Positions 1 to 8,683 of a stretch of 42,822 nt of DNA are shown here, piece by piece (position 1 is the stretch's first letter; every line of letters begins with the position of its first letter). This stretch comes from Caldifarciminota bacterium (lineage in GTDB: Bacteria > Hydrothermota > Hydrothermia > LBFQ01). The stretch is taken from positions 1-42,822 of the forward strand of contig WFXS01000031.1 in assembly GCA_015490465.1 (NCBI GenBank), in the 5' to 3' direction. The position numbers were made by a program, and so were the translations under genes. The notes below the pieces were generated by a model, which was given only the letters and a program-made list of their open reading frames with translations, was not told where the DNA came from and did not search any database.

Positions 1-258
1 TATCACCTCCTTAAACTTCCCGTAGACCTTCCAGGGCCACTCCTTTATGTACCAGGTGAAACTACCGTTTGCGTACACCTTCCCCACCTCCCCCACCCTC
101 TCAACGGGGAAGGGTACGTCCGGCATACCCTCAAAGTTTCCCGTCAGGAGGACGACCTCCTGCCCTCTACGGGTCAGATGATAGGCGAGCTCGTAGGTAA
201 ACTTCGCCACCCCCGTTTTGAGGGGAAGGAAACTCTCGGAGAATACGAGTATCCTCAT
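1..258 (-). CDS. GT4-type glycosyltransferase, N-terminal part (cut by window edge)
   Basis: 86 codons are visible; the rest lies beyond position 1. The N-terminus reads MRILVFSESFLPLKTGVAKF and continues ELAYHLTRRGQEVVLLTG. This is the N-terminal Rossmann strand and glycine loop of GT-B glycosyltransferases of the GT4 class, which transfer sugars from nucleotide donors to glycans or lipids. The ATG overlaps the TGA of the upstream HIT gene as ATGA, so translation is probably coupled. The acceptor and donor cannot be inferred because the C-terminal sugar-nucleotide domain is missing from the window. Confidence 0.8.
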   Translation of the reverse strand, partial: MRILVFSESFLPLKTGVAKFTYELAYHLTRRGQEVVLLTGNFEGMPDVPFPVERVGEVGKVYANGSFTWYIKEWPWKVYGKFKEVI

Positions 259-593
259 TCGGCGCCGGGGAACAACCTGTGGGGCAGGTTGCCGGAGAGG
301 ACGTGAATGTGGACGTGCATCACCGTCTGTCCCACCGACCTGCCGTTTTTGTTCACGACCCTGAAAGAGTCCATGTTAAACATACCTGCCACTTCCCGTA
401 TCGCTTTGAAAAGCTCGTGAGCCGTCTGCTCGTCGTCAATCTCCTCTATCTTCTCGTAATGCTCCTTCGGTATCACGAGGATGTGGACGTCGGCCTCCGG
501 TCGGATGGTGTGGAACGCTATCACCTTTTCCGACTCGTACACCACGCGGGCCTTCTCCTCACCCCTCGCTATCCTGCAGAAGACGCACTCCAT
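255..593 (-). CDS. HIT family nucleotide hydrolase/transferase
   Basis: A 112-aa protein with the histidine triad H-V-H-I-H-V at residues 93-98 and the N-terminal C-x-x-C (Cys3, Cys6) seen in Hint/PKCI-type HIT proteins. The family hydrolyses adenosine phosphoramidates and dinucleoside polyphosphates through the middle His of the triad. The length is typical. The ATG at 593 is 7 nt downstream of a TAAAAT box at 601-606, so the transcript is probably leaderless. It is the first gene of a unit that continues, by a 4-nt overlap, into the GT4 glycosyltransferase. The substrate is not predictable. Confidence 0.93.
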   Translation of the reverse strand: MECVFCRIARGEEKARVVYESEKVIAFHTIRPEADVHILVIPKEHYEKIEEIDDEQTAHELFKAIREVAGMFNMDSFRVVNKNGRSVGQTVMHVHIHVLSGNLPHRLFPGAE

Positions 594-600
594 GGCGGGA

Positions 601-606
601 ATTTTA
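601..606 (-). promoter_or_regulatory. -10 box of the HIT gene
   Basis: TAAAAT on the minus strand, followed by 7 nt and the ATG. This spacing predicts transcription starting at or next to the start codon. No clear -35 is visible. Confidence 0.6.
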
Positions 607-623
607 AGCCGGATAGGTACACC

Positions 624-1415
624 CTATGCCAGCCATAGGGCCACGAGGGCGGTGGCCGTCAGGAGTTTGAGCATCCCGGACACGAGGCCGTACTTACCGT
701 ACAGCACCGTGGGAGAAATAACGAGCGCAGGAAAGCCCACGAGAAGCAACACGGCTATCACGTAGAGGTACGAGTACCCGAAAAATACGGGTATAACGGA
801 TAGTAGCGGGAGAAGAATTAGTCCCCAGAAGACTATCCGGCGCGTGGTGACCTCTCCGAGGACTATCGCCACGGTTCTGCGGTACGGGGCGTCCCCCTCC
901 ATATCCTGAAGGCTCTTCACGAACTCCCGGAGCAGATGAAGGTACGCCCCTAAGAGTCCGGCGGGTATAACCCTGTGTAAGGCGTATCCCCCACTACCGT
1001 AGAGGAAGGCGAGAAAAACCACGAAGGAGACCGTGAGGTTGCCGATAAAGGGAAGGGCCTTAAGGTAGTAGTTGTACAGGAGGCCGAGGAACATGGCAAA
1101 CGACCCCACAGCCAGAACCCACGGTGAGTGCTTATAGGAGACGTACAGGGCGAAGAACAGCAGAACCAGGGCCAGAACCCACGCCCGATCCTCCCCCACC
1201 TTTCCGGCGGGCAGGGGCCTATCCGGGTGGTTAACGGTGTCCTCAGGGAGGTCAAAGAGGTCGTTGGTAACGTTTATGAAGGAGGTTATGAGGAAGGCCC
1301 CGAGGGCCATCAGCAGGGGCCTTTCGGCGAGACAGTACGAGAGGTGACAGGCGGTTAAAACGACGGCGGCGGAGAGGATGCCGTTAAGAGGACGTAAGAG
1401 ACGGATCAGATGCAC
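624..1415 (-). CDS. UbiA-family prenyltransferase (DGGGP-synthase-like)
   Basis: A 263-aa polytopic membrane protein. The first aspartate motif N-D-L-F-D-x3-D is at residues 51-59, followed by NHPDRPLPAGKV. The second, LREFVKSLQDMEGD, is at about 162-175. The latter resembles the REIVKDIEDVEGD block of archaeal digeranylgeranylglyceryl-phosphate synthases more than UbiA or MenA proper. The family transfers a prenyl chain onto an acceptor inside the membrane, with Mg2+ held by the Asp motifs. The start is GTG at 1415, because a TAGAAT box lies 7 nt upstream; an extended frame to 1559 would run through the divergent ilvE promoter. The real acceptor (G1P-lipid, quinone or other) is uncertain. 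Confidence 0.8.
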   Translation of the reverse strand: MHLIRLLRPLNGILSAAVVLTACHLSYCLAERPLLMALGAFLITSFINVTNDLFDLPEDTVNHPDRPLPAGKVGEDRAWVLALVLLFFALYVSYKHSPWVLAVGSFAMFLGLLYNYYLKALPFIGNLTVSFVVFLAFLYGSGGYALHRVIPAGLLGAYLHLLREFVKSLQDMEGDAPYRRTVAIVLGEVTTRRIVFWGLILLPLLSVIPVFFGYSYLYVIAVLLLVGFPALVISPTVLYGKYGLVSGMLKLLTATALVALWLA

Positions 1416-1422
1416 GCCCTCT

Positions 1423-1428
1423 ATTCTA
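1423..1428 (-). promoter_or_regulatory. -10 box of the UbiA-family gene
   Basis: TAGAAT on the minus strand, 7 nt before the GTG at 1415. It decides the start of this gene. It is divergent to the ilvE promoter within an 80-bp intergenic region. Confidence 0.6.
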
Positions 1429-1480
1429 CGTACGAAACGTTTGCAACCTTCGGGTTGGGAATCGCCGGAGTATGCGACCT

Positions 1481-1486
1481 TAGAAT
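1481..1486 (+). promoter_or_regulatory. -10 box of ilvE
   Basis: TAGAAT, 9 nt before the ATG at 1496. It predicts a near-leaderless mRNA for the four-gene ilvE unit. Confidence 0.6.
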
Positions 1487-1495
1487 ATAAAACAG

Positions 1496-2641
1496 ATGTC
1501 CGGATACATATACATGCACCGCAGCGAAAAGGGAAAGATCGTAGCCGGGTACGTTCCATGGGATGATGCGAAGATACACGTGCTATCCCACGTCATACAC
1601 TACAGCAGCGGAGTCTTTGAGGGGATACGCGGCTACGTGACCGATAGGGGCGTGGCCATATTCAGGGGCCGTGATCACTACCGCAGGCTCGTAAGGTCCG
1701 CCAAGATATACCGTATGTTCCCGGAGGACTACGCACCGAAGGAGATCTTCAGGAACGGAAAGGTCTACATGGAGGATCTGGTCTCCTACTTCATGGACCT
1801 GACGAAGGAGCTCATAAGGAAGAACGACCTCTACAGGAGGGCGAAGGAGGTGAAGGAGGAGGACAAGATGGCCAACCCCTTCGTGTACATACGTCCGGTC
1901 GTCTACCGCGGGTACGACGTTACGGAGGATCCCATACTCAAGCCACCTCTCGGTGTGAACCCCCTGAACAACCCCGTGGAGTGGTTCATAGCCACCTTCC
2001 TGTGGGACGACTACCTCGGCACCATGGCCATAGAGCAGGGTGCGGACGTCATAACCTCGGCCTGGGCCAAGAACGCCCCCAGCACCACGCCCTTCATGGC
2101 CAAAGGGGCGTCCAACTACGCCACCGGGCAGCTCGCCAAGATGGAGTCCGTCCTGTCCGCTATGTTCAAGACCCCGGATATCGCCAAGCGGGTGAAAGAG
2201 GGGGGAAGCGTTAAGGCGGACGACCTCTACCTCCCCGTTGAGAGTGTACAGTTGACCGTATCCGGTCATGTGGCCGAAGGGACGGGAGAGAACATCTTCG
2301 TCGTCATGTACGAGGACGGTGATCCCGGTAAGGCTACCATATACACCCCGCCTCTCTCCGCTTCTATACTACCCGGAATAACCCGCGACTCCGTAATAAG
2401 GATAGCGAAGGACCTCGGATACCCCGTAATAGAGACCATGATACCGAGGGAGATGTTGTACATAGCAGATGAGGTCTTCTTCACCGGAACGGCGGCCGAA
2501 GTTACACCCATAAGGAGCGTGGACGGGATCCCGGTGGGAGAGGGTAAACCCGGACCCGTCACCCTGCGCATCCGTGAGCAGTACACGGGAATAGCGCGAG
2601 GGCAGATAGAGGACCCTTACGGCTGGGTGGAGTACGTATGA
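1496..2641 (+). CDS. ilvE: Branched-chain amino acid aminotransferase
   Basis: A 381-aa fold-type IV PLP aminotransferase that catalyses the last step of Val/Leu/Ile synthesis (2-oxoacid plus glutamate). The PLP lysine is K203 in [16 protein letters not shown] at 261-268 and [10 protein letters not shown] at 330-339 are the usual phosphate- and substrate-binding blocks. The protein is about 75 residues longer than typical bacterial IlvE, with extra sequence near residues 80-130 and 222-250, so it may belong to a distinct long subfamily. It leads an operon: its TGA overlaps the next ATG. A wider aminotransferase specificity cannot be excluded. Confidence 0.92.
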   Translation: MSGYIYMHRSEKGKIVAGYVPWDDAKIHVLSHVIHYSSGVFEGIRGYVTDRGVAIFRGRDHYRRLVRSAKIYRMFPEDYAPKEIFRNGKVYMEDLVSYFMDLTKELIRKNDLYRRAKEVKEEDKMANPFVYIRPVVYRGYDVTEDPILKPPLGVNPLNNPVEWFIATFLWDDYLGTMAIEQGADVITSAWAKNAPSTTPFMAKGASNYATGQLAKMESVLSAMFKTPDIAKRVKEGGSVKADDLYLPVESVQLTVSGHVAEGTGENIFVVMYEDGDPGKATIYTPPLSASILPGITRDSVIRIAKDLGYPVIETMIPREMLYIADEVFFTGTAAEVTPIRSVDGIPVGEGKPGPVTLRIREQYTGIARGQIEDPYGWVEYV

Positions 2642-3051
2642 AGACCTACACGAAGTACCTCTGGTTCAACACGCCCACTCGTAGGGCCGTGGTTCACATC
2701 ACGGAGCAGGTCAGGGAGGCCGTGAGGGAGTCGGGAGTAAAGGAGGGGCTGTGTCTGGTGTCGGCCATGCACCTCACGGCCTCCGTCCTCATACAGGACA
2801 ACGAGTCCGGCCTCCACGAGGACATGTGGGAGTGGCTGGAGAGGCTGGCCCCCTACCGCCCCGATTACAAACACCACCGCACGGGCGAAGACAACGCCGA
2901 CGCTCACCTCAAGAACCTCCTTACGCACCTTCAGGTCGTCCTGCCCATAACCAACGGAGACCTTGACCTCGGCCCGTGGCAGGAAATTTTTTACTTTGAG
3001 TACGATGGCCAGCGTCCCAAACGGGTCGTGATTAAAATCATCGGTGAATGA
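2638..3051 (+). CDS. YjbQ/UPF0047 family protein (secondary thiamine-phosphate synthase type)
   Basis: A 137-aa protein with the family's conserved blocks: [14 protein letters not shown] near residues 44-57 and [15 protein letters not shown] near 79-93, then a Gly/Trp-rich C-terminal half ([16 protein letters not shown]). Its His and Asp/Glu residues form the putative metal site of YjbQ proteins. Members of the family show weak thiamine-phosphate synthase activity, but the physiological role is unknown. It overlaps ilvE by ATGA and the next gene by ATGA, so all three are probably translated in a coupled way. Assignment to the family is firm; the function is not. Confidence 0.88.
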   Translation: MKTYTKYLWFNTPTRRAVVHITEQVREAVRESGVKEGLCLVSAMHLTASVLIQDNESGLHEDMWEWLERLAPYRPDYKHHRTGEDNADAHLKNLLTHLQVVLPITNGDLDLGPWQEIFYFEYDGQRPKRVVIKIIGE

Positions 3052-4148
3052 AAAAGGTAGGGAATTTTGACTCGCTTTTGACGGCAATACGGGCGAGCGC
3101 CAACATAGGGGGGGATTTCGTGTGGGAGTTCAAGATAAAGGCTGGCCCCAGGGAAGGCAGGCTCCTCACCCGCGGGGACACGATCCTCTACGCCGAATAC
3201 GGGGATCAGAAGGGTATGGACGCCATAAAGTCCTTAGAGAACTTTGATGTACTCACGTACGAGGTGCAGATCTACGAGGGAGAGGTTCCGGAGTACCACG
3301 CCATAAAGCTCAGGGACCTTGAGAAGGTGGAGTTAAAGGCCGAATACGACGGCCTTGAGCCGGAGGTCGTGGAGAAGAACTTTTACGATCTCTTAGTGGA
3401 GATGGAGGAGAAGAGAAGTACCTCTCTTGTGCTTTTCCCCTCAAAGGAGAAGAGGGTCACCCTGATGGCCTTCGTGGACGGTTACCTCGTGGGTCTGAGG
3501 CCCATAGATGAGGACTTTTCGGTCAGAGAACTTCTGGAGGAGTTCAGGCGGTACAAAACGTACTTCCACATACTTGAGGGGGATTTCGTTCCGTACATGT
3601 CGGGTTACTTCGCTCTCGCCAAGACGGCCGTGGATACGCCTGCTGGAAGCTGGACTCAGGAGAGGATAGTTAACCACGAAGGTACGCTTGAATCCTTCGG
3701 TGCCGGAGATCGTATACTCACCGTATCCGACGGTGAAAAGCTGCTCCTCGTTATGAGGCCCGCCGTACCCCCCACCATAACCTCAAAACTTTTAAAGGAG
3801 TTTCAAAAGAAAGGACGTCTCGTTGACGCCTACCCGGTCATAGACGCGACGCCGCTGTTTAACTACACTTTTGAGGATATTGAGCTGATAAAGGAGGTCT
3901 TTGAAAACCTCATTAAGGAATCCCGGAAGCTCGTCGGGGAGATAATATTCAAGATGGCCAGCGATAAGGTCCTGAACTACGCCCATCCCACAGACGCTTA
4001 TCCCGACGAGTACGCGGAGTTCATCCTGAACGTTTACAAACAGTACGAAACCGAGATAGCGACCTTTACGGGCAAGCGGTGGAAAGAGATAAAGGCCAAC
4101 GTCCTCAGGGACGTGCCGGAGCATATAGCGAAGATCTTCGGAGGTTGA
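3048..4148 (+). CDS. Conserved hypothetical protein, PATAN/DUF4388-like N-terminus
   Basis: A 366-aa soluble protein that I do not recognise with confidence. Residues 1-75 (short alpha segment, beta hairpin with [20 protein letters not shown], then a helix) look like the small N-terminal domain of PATAN/DUF4388 proteins, where a substrate-independent scaffold precedes signalling modules. Residues 110-300 carry two similar alpha/beta segments ([16 protein letters not shown] and [15 protein letters not shown]), suggesting an internal repeat. The C-terminus is helical. No catalytic motif, membrane segment or signal peptide is seen. It is coupled by ATGA to the YjbQ gene and by TTGA to the DUF374 gene. 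Confidence 0.7.
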   Translation: MKKVGNFDSLLTAIRASANIGGDFVWEFKIKAGPREGRLLTRGDTILYAEYGDQKGMDAIKSLENFDVLTYEVQIYEGEVPEYHAIKLRDLEKVELKAEYDGLEPEVVEKNFYDLLVEMEEKRSTSLVLFPSKEKRVTLMAFVDGYLVGLRPIDEDFSVRELLEEFRRYKTYFHILEGDFVPYMSGYFALAKTAVDTPAGSWTQERIVNHEGTLESFGAGDRILTVSDGEKLLLVMRPAVPPTITSKLLKEFQKKGRLVDAYPVIDATPLFNYTFEDIELIKEVFENLIKESRKLVGEIIFKMASDKVLNYAHPTDAYPDEYAEFILNVYKQYETEIATFTGKRWKEIKANVLRDVPEHIAKIFGG

Positions 4149-4714
4149 CGCTTTACAGGATTTACGACCTCCTGGTCGGCACCCTGCGGATCAGGATAGT
4201 AGGGGAAGTTTTCAGGAAGGGTAAGCCCACACTCTTCTTCTTCTGGCACCGCAACCTGTTTCCCCTTCCCCACGCCTTCCGAAGCACACCCATAAGGGTG
4301 ATGGTTTCACCGAGCAGGGACGGGAGGAGGATAGGGGAACTCGTCCTCCGTAAAGGCCTGGGGGTCATCTGGTCCTCCCAGCACAAGTCACCGTACCGTG
4401 GTGTGGTTGAGGTGGTGCGCAGCCTGAGGGAAGGCTGGAACGTGGCCATCACGCCCGACGGCCCCAAAGGTCCCCCGAAGGTCTTCAAGGAGAACACCCT
4501 GATGCTCGCCCGGAGGTTGAACGTACGGATGGTCTTCGCGGGGGTGGCCTTCTCGTCCGCCTACGTCCTCCCCTCGTGGGACTCCTTCAGGGTTCCCATG
4601 CCTTTCTCCTCCGTTGCCGTTCTCCTGAGGGAGGCGTACCCGGAGACACCGGAGGAGGCCTCCTCTCTTCTTACATCTCTGGACGTTGAGGCCTTCAACT
4701 ATCTTGAGATCTGA
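4145..4714 (+). CDS. DUF374 lysophospholipid acyltransferase-like protein
   Basis: About 189 aa, matching the DUF374 branch of the LPLAT superfamily: FFFWHRNLFPLPHAFR with the active-site His, VSPSRDGRRIGELVLRKGLG, the ITPDGPKGPPKVFKE block and a C-terminal WDSFRVPMPFS. These enzymes are thought to acylate lipid intermediates at the inner membrane; their substrate is often unassigned. The family H-x4-D motif is not intact (the residues after His are R-N-L), as is common in DUF374. The start is the TTG at 4145, overlapping the upstream TGA; a longer frame from 4079 would run through the end of the preceding gene. It is the last gene of the ilvE operon. Confidence 0.78.
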   Translation: MTLYRIYDLLVGTLRIRIVGEVFRKGKPTLFFFWHRNLFPLPHAFRSTPIRVMVSPSRDGRRIGELVLRKGLGVIWSSQHKSPYRGVVEVVRSLREGWNVAITPDGPKGPPKVFKENTLMLARRLNVRMVFAGVAFSSAYVLPSWDSFRVPMPFSSVAVLLREAYPETPEEASSLLTSLDVEAFNYLEI

Positions 4715-4755
4715 TCCGTACGTTCACAGTGCGAACCGTAGTTTATGAAGGGGCG

Positions 4756-4761
4756 TAGAAT
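4756..4761 (+). promoter_or_regulatory. -10 box of the TauE/SafE gene
   Basis: TAGAAT, 9 nt before the GTG at 4771. Predicts a near-leaderless transcript. Confidence 0.55.
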
Positions 4762-4770
4762 ATCCTCTCC

Positions 4771-5505
4771 GTGTTGCTGCTCTCTCTCATAGGTCTCGCC
4801 GCAGGTCTGGTCGGCTCTCTCCTTGGCCTTGGCGGGGGGGTTATAGTCGTCCCGTCCCTGATACTCATCGGGTTCCCCGTGAAGTCTGCCGTAATGCTGA
4901 GCATATTCGTAACTATAGCCACGTGGTCCATGGCCTCCGAGAAGTACCTCAGGTCCGGCCTCGTTGACTTTCGCGTCGCCTTCCTCCTCGGCCTCGGCAC
5001 GTCCATGGGCGCACTTATCGGGTCTCGCGTCCTGACCTTCCTGCCCGACAGGGTGATCCTCGTCCTCTTCCTGATGATGCTGGCCTTCATAGGGGTCTCC
5101 AACCTCCTGGCCAGAGACTTCGGTCGGGAGGACTTTCGGTTAACCCCCGTCAGGATGGTTGGGGCGTTCTCATTTATGCTCATCGCCGGGATGATGTCGG
5201 CCCTCCTCGGTATAGGGGCGGGGGTGTTCAAGGTATTCGCCATGGACAGGATACTACGTATGCCCTACCGTATGGCCACGGCCACGAGTATGTTTCTCAT
5301 AGGCATAACCTCCTCCACGTCCGCTCTGTACTACGGGAGCCTTCCCGACTTCTCCCCCCGTACCGTGGCGGTAGTGTCCGTCGGAACCCTCACAGGGGCC
5401 TTCATAGGTTCCCGTCTGATGCTCCGCCTCCCGGTTAGAACCCTACGTATCATATTCACTGCCGTGGTCATACTCCTCGGCATATCCCTCCTCTGGCGTG
5501 TATAG
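4771..5505 (+). CDS. TauE/SafE (DUF81) family membrane permease
   Basis: A 244-aa integral membrane protein with about eight hydrophobic segments and the two-fold internal repeat of the family: GLVGSLLGLGGGVIVVPSL near residues 12-30 and MSALLGIGAGVFKVFAMD near 135-152. The family exports or imports sulfite, sulfoacetate and other small anions across the inner membrane. It starts with GTG 9 nt after a TAGAAT box. It stands alone between the DUF374 gene and the porin, so neighbours do not narrow the substrate. Confidence 0.88.
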   Translation: MLLLSLIGLAAGLVGSLLGLGGGVIVVPSLILIGFPVKSAVMLSIFVTIATWSMASEKYLRSGLVDFRVAFLLGLGTSMGALIGSRVLTFLPDRVILVLFLMMLAFIGVSNLLARDFGREDFRLTPVRMVGAFSFMLIAGMMSALLGIGAGVFKVFAMDRILRMPYRMATATSMFLIGITSSTSALYYGSLPDFSPRTVAVVSVGTLTGAFIGSRLMLRLPVRTLRIIFTAVVILLGISLLWRV

Positions 5506-5512
5506 AAGGTAG

Positions 5513-5558
5513 CCTTCCCGGTATCGGGGGTATAATCCCCCCCTGACCTCCCGGAAGG
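5513..5558 (+). promoter_or_regulatory. Promoter of the FadL-like gene inside a nested inverted repeat
   Basis: The -10 TATAAT at 5531-5536 is flanked by a perfect 5-bp inverted repeat (GGGGG at 5526-5530, CCCCC at 5537-5541). Outer arms CCTTCCCGG (5513-5521) and CCGGAAGG (5551-5558) are also complementary apart from one bulge. The predicted start near 5543 leaves a leader of about 40 nt. The symmetry suggests an operator or an RNA/DNA hairpin control element. Confidence 0.5.
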
Positions 5559-5571
5559 GCAGGTATTAACA

Positions 5572-5580
5572 AAGGAGGAG
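5572..5580 (+). promoter_or_regulatory. Strong Shine-Dalgarno site of the FadL-like gene
   Basis: AAGGAGGAG ends 3 nt before ATG 5584, with the GGAGG core 5 nt or more away. This is one of the few lead genes in the window that has a leader and a ribosome-binding site. Confidence 0.7.
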
Positions 5581-5583
5581 AAA

Positions 5584-6954
5584 ATGATTGGACTGTTAAT
5601 AGCATCCGGTTTCAGGCTCTCTTTCGGTACCCAGAGTTTTGCCATAGGGGGAGTGAACTACACCCTCGTGGAGGATTACAGCGCAATATACTGGAACCCG
5701 GCCCGTCTCGCCGATCAGAGGAACTCTTTCGGTATGGACCTGCTCACCATAGCCCCCATAGCTAAATACCAGATGAACACCAACCTCCTCGGATACGACG
5801 GCGGGTATCCACGGCTCAAAGATAACACGGCCTACAGTGAATCTCCACCTTTCTACATTCCGTCCTTCGGCCTGGTAAGGTACGGCGAGACCTTCACGTG
5901 GGGATTCGCGGCCTTTGCCCCCTTCGGTATGGGTACGAGGTGGGATCTGTACGATCCTCCGATAAACTACTACAACGCCTACGATAGCACGTGGGAGAAA
6001 CCCTCCTACCCAAAGTACGACTGGGAGTCGGACTTCAAGTCCCTCGCCCTATGGTTGGGGTTCGGTAAGGAGTTCGGACCCTTCCGTATAGGTCTCTCCG
6101 GTGGCCCCGTCCTGATGTCCATCCTCATAAGGAAGGTCAACCTTCTGGATCCTGCTACCATAAATCCTGATGCTGCTTCCGCTCCCATAGAGTACCGCCT
6201 CTGGCCCATAGACACCAAGTTGAAGGCCTACGGCCTCTCTCTCGGAGGTAGCCTCGGAATAACTTCCCATATCGGCGAGATGTTTACCTTCGCCCTGACG
6301 GGCAGGTACTATACCCCCGCCAACATGTACGGGAATATAAAGCTCCAGCTTTTCACTCCCCGGAACGACTACATAGTTGAGAACGCTCCCGACCTCGCCA
6401 TGCTATTCAGCGGGTACATCTTTCAGGGACAGGGTGAGGGGAGTACGAAGGTTCCTCTGCCTCCGGATATAGGTCTTGGAGTGGCCTTCCGTCCGGTAAA
6501 GATGTTTACCCTTTCCTTCGGTCTGAACTACGTCTTCTGGAGCGTTCTGGACGAAATATCTATGGAATTTGATGACCTCACTCTGCTGTACAACCAGATA
6601 AAGAGCGACACCTTCCACTTCAACTGGAGCAACGTCATAGAGGTGGGGGTCGGGGCCAAACTCAACGTGACCGACTGGCTCTCCCTCAGGGCGGGGTTCG
6701 CATACGACCAGTCACCCATACCGGATAGCACGTTCAACCCCCTGATACCGGACGTCGGTAACCGCATAGGGGTATCCGGCGGTCTCAGCTGGAGCGTTGG
6801 GGACTTCTGGACCTACCATCTCTCCTACACCTACACCCAGACGCCGGAGAGGGAGATATCCAACGAGGGCTACTCCTACGACGCCACCTACATGCCCGGC
6901 ACGTACCGTTTTCAGGGGCATCTGATAAGTCTAGGGCTTACCTACCGCTGGTAG
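5584..6954 (+). CDS. FadL/OmpP1-type outer membrane protein
   Basis: A 456-aa predicted beta-barrel. After a very short hydrophobic N-terminus (MIGLLIASG) comes GTQSFAIGGVNYTLVEDYSA then IYWNPARLA, the N-terminal hatch signature of FadL/OmpP1/TodX transporters of hydrophobic compounds. The rest is alternating aromatic beta strands with Gly/Tyr turns, ending in LISLGLTYRW, a typical terminal barrel strand with a C-terminal aromatic. The family takes up long-chain fatty acids or aromatics across the outer membrane; a general PorV-like role is possible. It has its own promoter and Shine-Dalgarno site, and a secreted T9SS-tailed protein follows 17 nt later. Confidence 0.82.
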   Translation: MIGLLIASGFRLSFGTQSFAIGGVNYTLVEDYSAIYWNPARLADQRNSFGMDLLTIAPIAKYQMNTNLLGYDGGYPRLKDNTAYSESPPFYIPSFGLVRYGETFTWGFAAFAPFGMGTRWDLYDPPINYYNAYDSTWEKPSYPKYDWESDFKSLALWLGFGKEFGPFRIGLSGGPVLMSILIRKVNLLDPATINPDAASAPIEYRLWPIDTKLKAYGLSLGGSLGITSHIGEMFTFALTGRYYTPANMYGNIKLQLFTPRNDYIVENAPDLAMLFSGYIFQGQGEGSTKVPLPPDIGLGVAFRPVKMFTLSFGLNYVFWSVLDEISMEFDDLTLLYNQIKSDTFHFNWSNVIEVGVGAKLNVTDWLSLRAGFAYDQSPIPDSTFNPLIPDVGNRIGVSGGLSWSVGDFWTYHLSYTYTQTPEREISNEGYSYDATYMPGTYRFQGHLISLGLTYRW

Positions 6955-6972
6955 CACCCTTAAAATAGGGTG
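6955..6972 (+). promoter_or_regulatory. -10 box flanked by a perfect 6-bp inverted repeat
   Basis: CACCCT (6955-6960), TAAAAT (6961-6966) and AGGGTG (6967-6972): the hexamer sits exactly at the centre of an inverted repeat, directly after the porin stop codon. The GTG of the next gene overlaps the last base of the repeat. It may be an operator or a hairpin that separates the two genes. Confidence 0.5.
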
Positions 6973-8516
6973 TGTACCTTTTACTCACCCTTACGGGTGT
7001 TGAGTACTTCTACGAGGAGTTCAACTCGCTGAACGGGTGGAGGACGACGGGGGGAGGATGGAGGATTGACAGCTCGGCTCCCCTCCCCCCTCCCGGTGAT
7101 GGAATTTTTACCATAACTCGGGGAGATAATTCCCCCGTTCGGGATACCCTCATATCTCCGTCCGTAGCCCTCGTACCCTCTCCCACGTCCCTATATCTGA
7201 CATTTTCTTACTCCTTAGGTTCAATCGGCGGGGACAGTGGCATAGTTCTCGTCCGCTACTTTTCCTCCGGCTCGTGGGGGGGGTGGACGGTCGTGAGGGT
7301 GTACGATAGTACCTCCTCGGGCAGGGATACGGTACCGTTATCCGCGGCGGCCGACAGCGTTGCTCTGGCCTTCCTGTACGTCTCGTCTGGATCGGGCCTC
7401 TACTTCGCCGTGGACGACGTCCTCCTCTACGGCGAGGTGGACTTCGGAAGGGACTGGGAGGCAGCCGGTATAGAGACCCCCGAGTACTGGTACGAGGACA
7501 GTACCTTCACGGTAGTGTACAGGGTGAGGAACAACGGGAGTACCACGGACACGGCTACCGTCATATACGGTGTCCTTACCTACGTGTCGGATACGCTCAG
7601 CCTCATCCTCCCTCCGGGCGGGGATACCCTTATACCCCTTACGCTGAGTGTCCATACCGCGGGCTATACGAACCTTTACCTGATAGTCGCATCTCCCTAT
7701 GACACCTTCGGAAGGAACGACACCCTCGTCAGGTCCGTAAGGATATATCCACGGCCCGTACGGGATCTGGTCTCTTTTCCCGTCTCCCTCGCCCCCTTAG
7801 TGGACGGACTGGTACACTCCGGCACCTCCTACCTTTCCCCGTGGGACTCTGCCGGAAAGGTGCCGGCGTCGGCATGGATGGATGGCGCACCCGTGGGGTC
7901 CTGCACATTACTCACGGTCAACACCTTAACGGCCGTTTACTTCGCCCTCGTCCTTTCGGCCGACCCCGATCCCGACCCTCAGGACCTGATACTGATGGCC
8001 GTGGACGACGACGGGGACGGAACCTGGGCCTCCGACTCCTCCGAGGGCTGGAACCTTATATACCCCAACGGATGGTACACCACCCCCATGCCCGGCTCCG
8101 TACCTCCCTCCCTCAGGACCGATCTGGGAACCGCCCTCTCCTTCCACTACGACCCGACGATAGCCTACAGGATACAGGCGGAGTGGAGACTCAACTGTGG
8201 GAACGAACCTGATCCCGCCTCTCTACCCTGTGATGGGGACACGATTCGTATTTCCATCCTCTACAGGAGTGGGGAGGATAACAGGGTGGTGTGCCGCTGG
8301 CCTCAGGATTCGGATCCCTCTTCCCCGTCCACCTTTGGCAGACTCGTACTCAGGAGGCCCGTGGGTGTGGAGGAGAGGGTTGAGAGGGTAGATAAGGGGA
8401 AGGCGAAGGTGTACGACGTATCCGGAAGGTTCGTGGGATACACTTTAAGGGAACTACCGACTGGCGTTTACTTCCTCGTGGAAGGGCGGAAGGTCAGGCG
8501 GGTGGTGGTGAGGTAA
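6972..8516 (+). CDS. Secreted protein with jelly-roll and CARDB-like domains and Por-type C-terminal tail
   Basis: 514 aa. A short hydrophobic start (YLLLTLTG) leads directly into FYEEFNSLNGWRTTGGGWRI, the opening of a choice-of-anchor-J/MAM-like jelly roll (to about residue 160). A CARDB-like beta domain (about 170-260, FTVVYRVRNNGSTTDTATV) and a beta-rich region with Asp-rich segments (DPDPDPQD, DDDGDGTW; possible Ca2+ sites) follow. The C-terminus has VYDVSGRFVGYTLRELPTGV then YFLVEGRKVRRVVVR, the typical type A T9SS sorting domain. It is probably exported and cell-surface attached. GTG at 6972 is chosen because of the TAAAAT box 5 nt upstream. No enzymatic motif is seen. Confidence 0.8.
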   Translation: MYLLLTLTGVEYFYEEFNSLNGWRTTGGGWRIDSSAPLPPPGDGIFTITRGDNSPVRDTLISPSVALVPSPTSLYLTFSYSLGSIGGDSGIVLVRYFSSGSWGGWTVVRVYDSTSSGRDTVPLSAAADSVALAFLYVSSGSGLYFAVDDVLLYGEVDFGRDWEAAGIETPEYWYEDSTFTVVYRVRNNGSTTDTATVIYGVLTYVSDTLSLILPPGGDTLIPLTLSVHTAGYTNLYLIVASPYDTFGRNDTLVRSVRIYPRPVRDLVSFPVSLAPLVDGLVHSGTSYLSPWDSAGKVPASAWMDGAPVGSCTLLTVNTLTAVYFALVLSADPDPDPQDLILMAVDDDGDGTWASDSSEGWNLIYPNGWYTTPMPGSVPPSLRTDLGTALSFHYDPTIAYRIQAEWRLNCGNEPDPASLPCDGDTIRISILYRSGEDNRVVCRWPQDSDPSSPSTFGRLVLRRPVGVEERVERVDKGKAKVYDVSGRFVGYTLRELPTGVYFLVEGRKVRRVVVR

Positions 8517-8588
8517 CCAGCGTTTTCACACAGTCTCCTTTCTTCGGGAATAGGGGTATGATGATGAAAAACGAAGGTAAAGATTTGC

Positions 8589-8683
8589 GGTATTCAGTAA
8601 ATAGAGGGATCGTCGGATACGAAGTTGTGAGGCGAGATTACTCTATTAGCGGCAATATGTGTACCCGGGTATTCAGTGAATAG
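8589..8683 (+). repeat. 16-bp direct repeat pair
   Basis: GGTATTCAGTAAATAG at 8589-8604 and GGTATTCAGTGAATAG at 8668-8683, one mismatch, 79 bp apart start to start. They lie in non-coding DNA; the role is unknown. Confidence 0.6.
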
